The translations under genes and the position numbers were made by a program. A stretch of 12,234 nucleotides of DNA from Amoebophrya sp. AT5.2 (lineage: Eukaryota > Sar > Dinophyceae > Syndiniales > Amoebophryaceae). The notes beneath the pieces were generated by a model. That model did no database searches and had not been told where the DNA came from. It was given only the letters and a program-made list of their open reading frames with translations. The stretch's first letter is position 1. Each line of letters starts with the position of its first letter. The stretch is from positions 1 to 12,234 of the forward strand of contig RXOD01005864.1 of assembly GCA_005223375.1 (NCBI GenBank), read 5' to 3'. Shown here piece by piece: positions 11,146-12,234 of the stretch.

Positions 11146-12234
11146 ATGGCTGGCGCGAAGAAGAAGAAGCACAATTTGAAAGCGAAGAAGCGCGACGAGA
11201 AGGAAGGCGGCGCTACGCGGTTCCGGTCCTTCAACGACCGCCTGCGCGACGGGGACACGCGGTCGACGCGCGAGCTGGATTTCGTCTCCTCGTCCTCGCG
11301 CGTTGCCGCGACGTCGAGCGCCGCCTCCGCAGCCCATTGGGGACCAGCGACGCAGACCTTCTCGGTGAATGACGATGACGAGGAAGATGTTGTCGTGGGA
11401 GACCAACATCACGATGGACCGTGGCCGGCAGACGCGCTGCCTGCTGTGCCTGTGGACGACGAGGATATAATCGAGCGCATTCTTGAAGCGGAGACCCACT
11501 TCGCCGAGGCCTTGCAGCGGTACGCGTTTTCATGTCGCGTCCAGAAATGGTCCAGAGTGGTGAACCGCGTTCGGGACTTGTTGCTGGAAGACAGAAAGCA
11601 CTCGCGGTCCGGGTCGCTGCCGCAGCTGCTTCTGTACAAGGAGAGCCTAGTGGGGATCATTCTGGCGGTGGAGGGCCAGGGCGACGATTTTTTTCAGGGG
11701 AAGAGACCGATCACGGGGCCGAAAGGCGGCGCGCAGGAGGCCCACGAAGAGCACACTGCTGGTGCCGGGGCTGCGGATGACGCCGCTGGCGGCGAAGGCG
11801 AAGAAGTGGGGCCCAAGTCGAAGAGACAAAAACCAGCCCAGGAACTCCAGAAGAAGTCCAGCACCGACGCAAAGAACCACAACCGCCTCCCCGCCGCGGC
11901 GAAAATAAACGCCAACGACAGCGGTACCAACCACGAGCACATCGAGCCCTGCTGCCGCCTGCTTGCCGCTCTCGCGCAGGACTTGCGGCAGGAGTTCGTT
12001 CCTTGTATGCTCCCGGTCGCGACGAAGCTGATGAAGTGGGCTGTGAACATCCTTTCCCAGTCAGGCCAATTCACCAATTTCGGCGCGTCGGAAACCGCCG
12101 CGACCGCCGTGAAGGAGATTTTCAAGGGGCTCAGCTCCTTCTTCAAATTCCTCGCAAAGTACATGGACGTAGAGGCATTCTTGACTGGCTTCTTGGGGGC
12201 GGAGGCGACGAGAACGGCTGTGAATCGGGTGGTG
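11146..12234 (+). CDS. UTP20: Utp20-like protein, N-terminal 363 codons (runs off the right edge)
   Basis: Utp20 (human DRIM) is a very large HEAT-repeat protein of the small-subunit processome, bound to U3 snoRNP in the nucleolus and needed for 18S rRNA maturation. The frame opens at ATG 11146 (A at -3, G at +4) after an in-frame TAG at 11116-11118 and is still open at the edge. The start fits the family: a short Lys-rich head, then RFRSFNDRL, like the RF-x-x-F-x-x-RL opening of Utp20. An acidic helical stretch (ILEAETHFAEALQRY), LLLYKESLVGIIL, and EPCCRLLAALAQDLRQEFVP follow in the family order; EP-x-x-RL-x-AAL-x-x-DL-x-x-(D/E)FVP is the clearest match. A roughly 80-residue Lys/Glu/Ala-rich insert (about 178-262) separates the last two blocks and is absent from the human and plant proteins as I recall them. 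Full Utp20 proteins exceed 2500 residues, so only the first tenth or so is here. No intron is needed so far. Confidence 0.85.
   Translation, partial: MAGAKKKKHNLKAKKRDEKEGGATRFRSFNDRLRDGDTRSTRELDFVSSSSRVAATSSAASAAHWGPATQTFSVNDDDEEDVVVGDQHHDGPWPADALPAVPVDDEDIIERILEAETHFAEALQRYAFSCRVQKWSRVVNRVRDLLLEDRKHSRSGSLPQLLLYKESLVGIILAVEGQGDDFFQGKRPITGPKGGAQEAHEEHTAGAGAADDAAGGEGEEVGPKSKRQKPAQELQKKSSTDAKNHNRLPAAAKINANDSGTNHEHIEPCCRLLAALAQDLRQEFVPCMLPVATKLMKWAVNILSQSGQFTNFGASETAATAVKEIFKGLSSFFKFLAKYMDVEAFLTGFLGAEATRTAVNRVV

Overview
This window is nuclear DNA of a eukaryote, probably a unicellular one. The genes are cut by small GT-AG introns (118-240 bp). Exons are GC-rich with GC-rich third codon positions, while introns and spacers are visibly richer in A and T. 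All four genes read on the + strand, about one per 3 kb. One-way tandem genes and compact introns occur in dinoflagellates and their relatives (Syndiniales, perkinsids) and in chromerids, but nothing here proves that placement. No bacterial signals, transposons, CRISPR arrays, tRNAs or rRNAs were found.

Layout. (1) 74-3481: the 3' part (five exons, about 900 codons) of the gene for the spliceosome core protein Prp8, from the end of the linker through the endonuclease-like, RNase H-like and Jab1/MPN domains to the stop. Its 5' part lies off the left edge. (2) 3482-4428: AT-richer spacer and the leader of the next gene. (3) 4429-6717: a 762-codon Gly/Asn/Gln/Ser-rich, probably disordered protein with basic patches; part of its middle may be read in another frame. 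(4) 6718-8050: spacer holding a TATA-like box and a 23-codon upstream ORF before the next gene. (5) 8051-9566: a four-exon gene for a 371-residue protein I do not recognise, with a helical front half and a lysine-rich, acidic tail. (6) 9567-11145: spacer with several hairpins, including a long 24-position stem at 10408-10485. (7) 11146 to the right edge: the first 363 codons of a Utp20-like protein (U3 snoRNP / small-subunit processome), open at the edge.

The two recognised genes both serve nuclear RNA processing: Prp8 in pre-mRNA splicing and Utp20 in 18S rRNA maturation. The two unrecognised proteins carry basic, NLS-like patches, so nuclear work is possible for them too, but that is inference. 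The most unusual signal is in the introns. All seven that can be placed by protein continuity begin GTAC or GTAT, none has G at +5, and the acceptors chosen are ACAG or TCAG. This differs from the usual GTAAGT/GTRAG donor.
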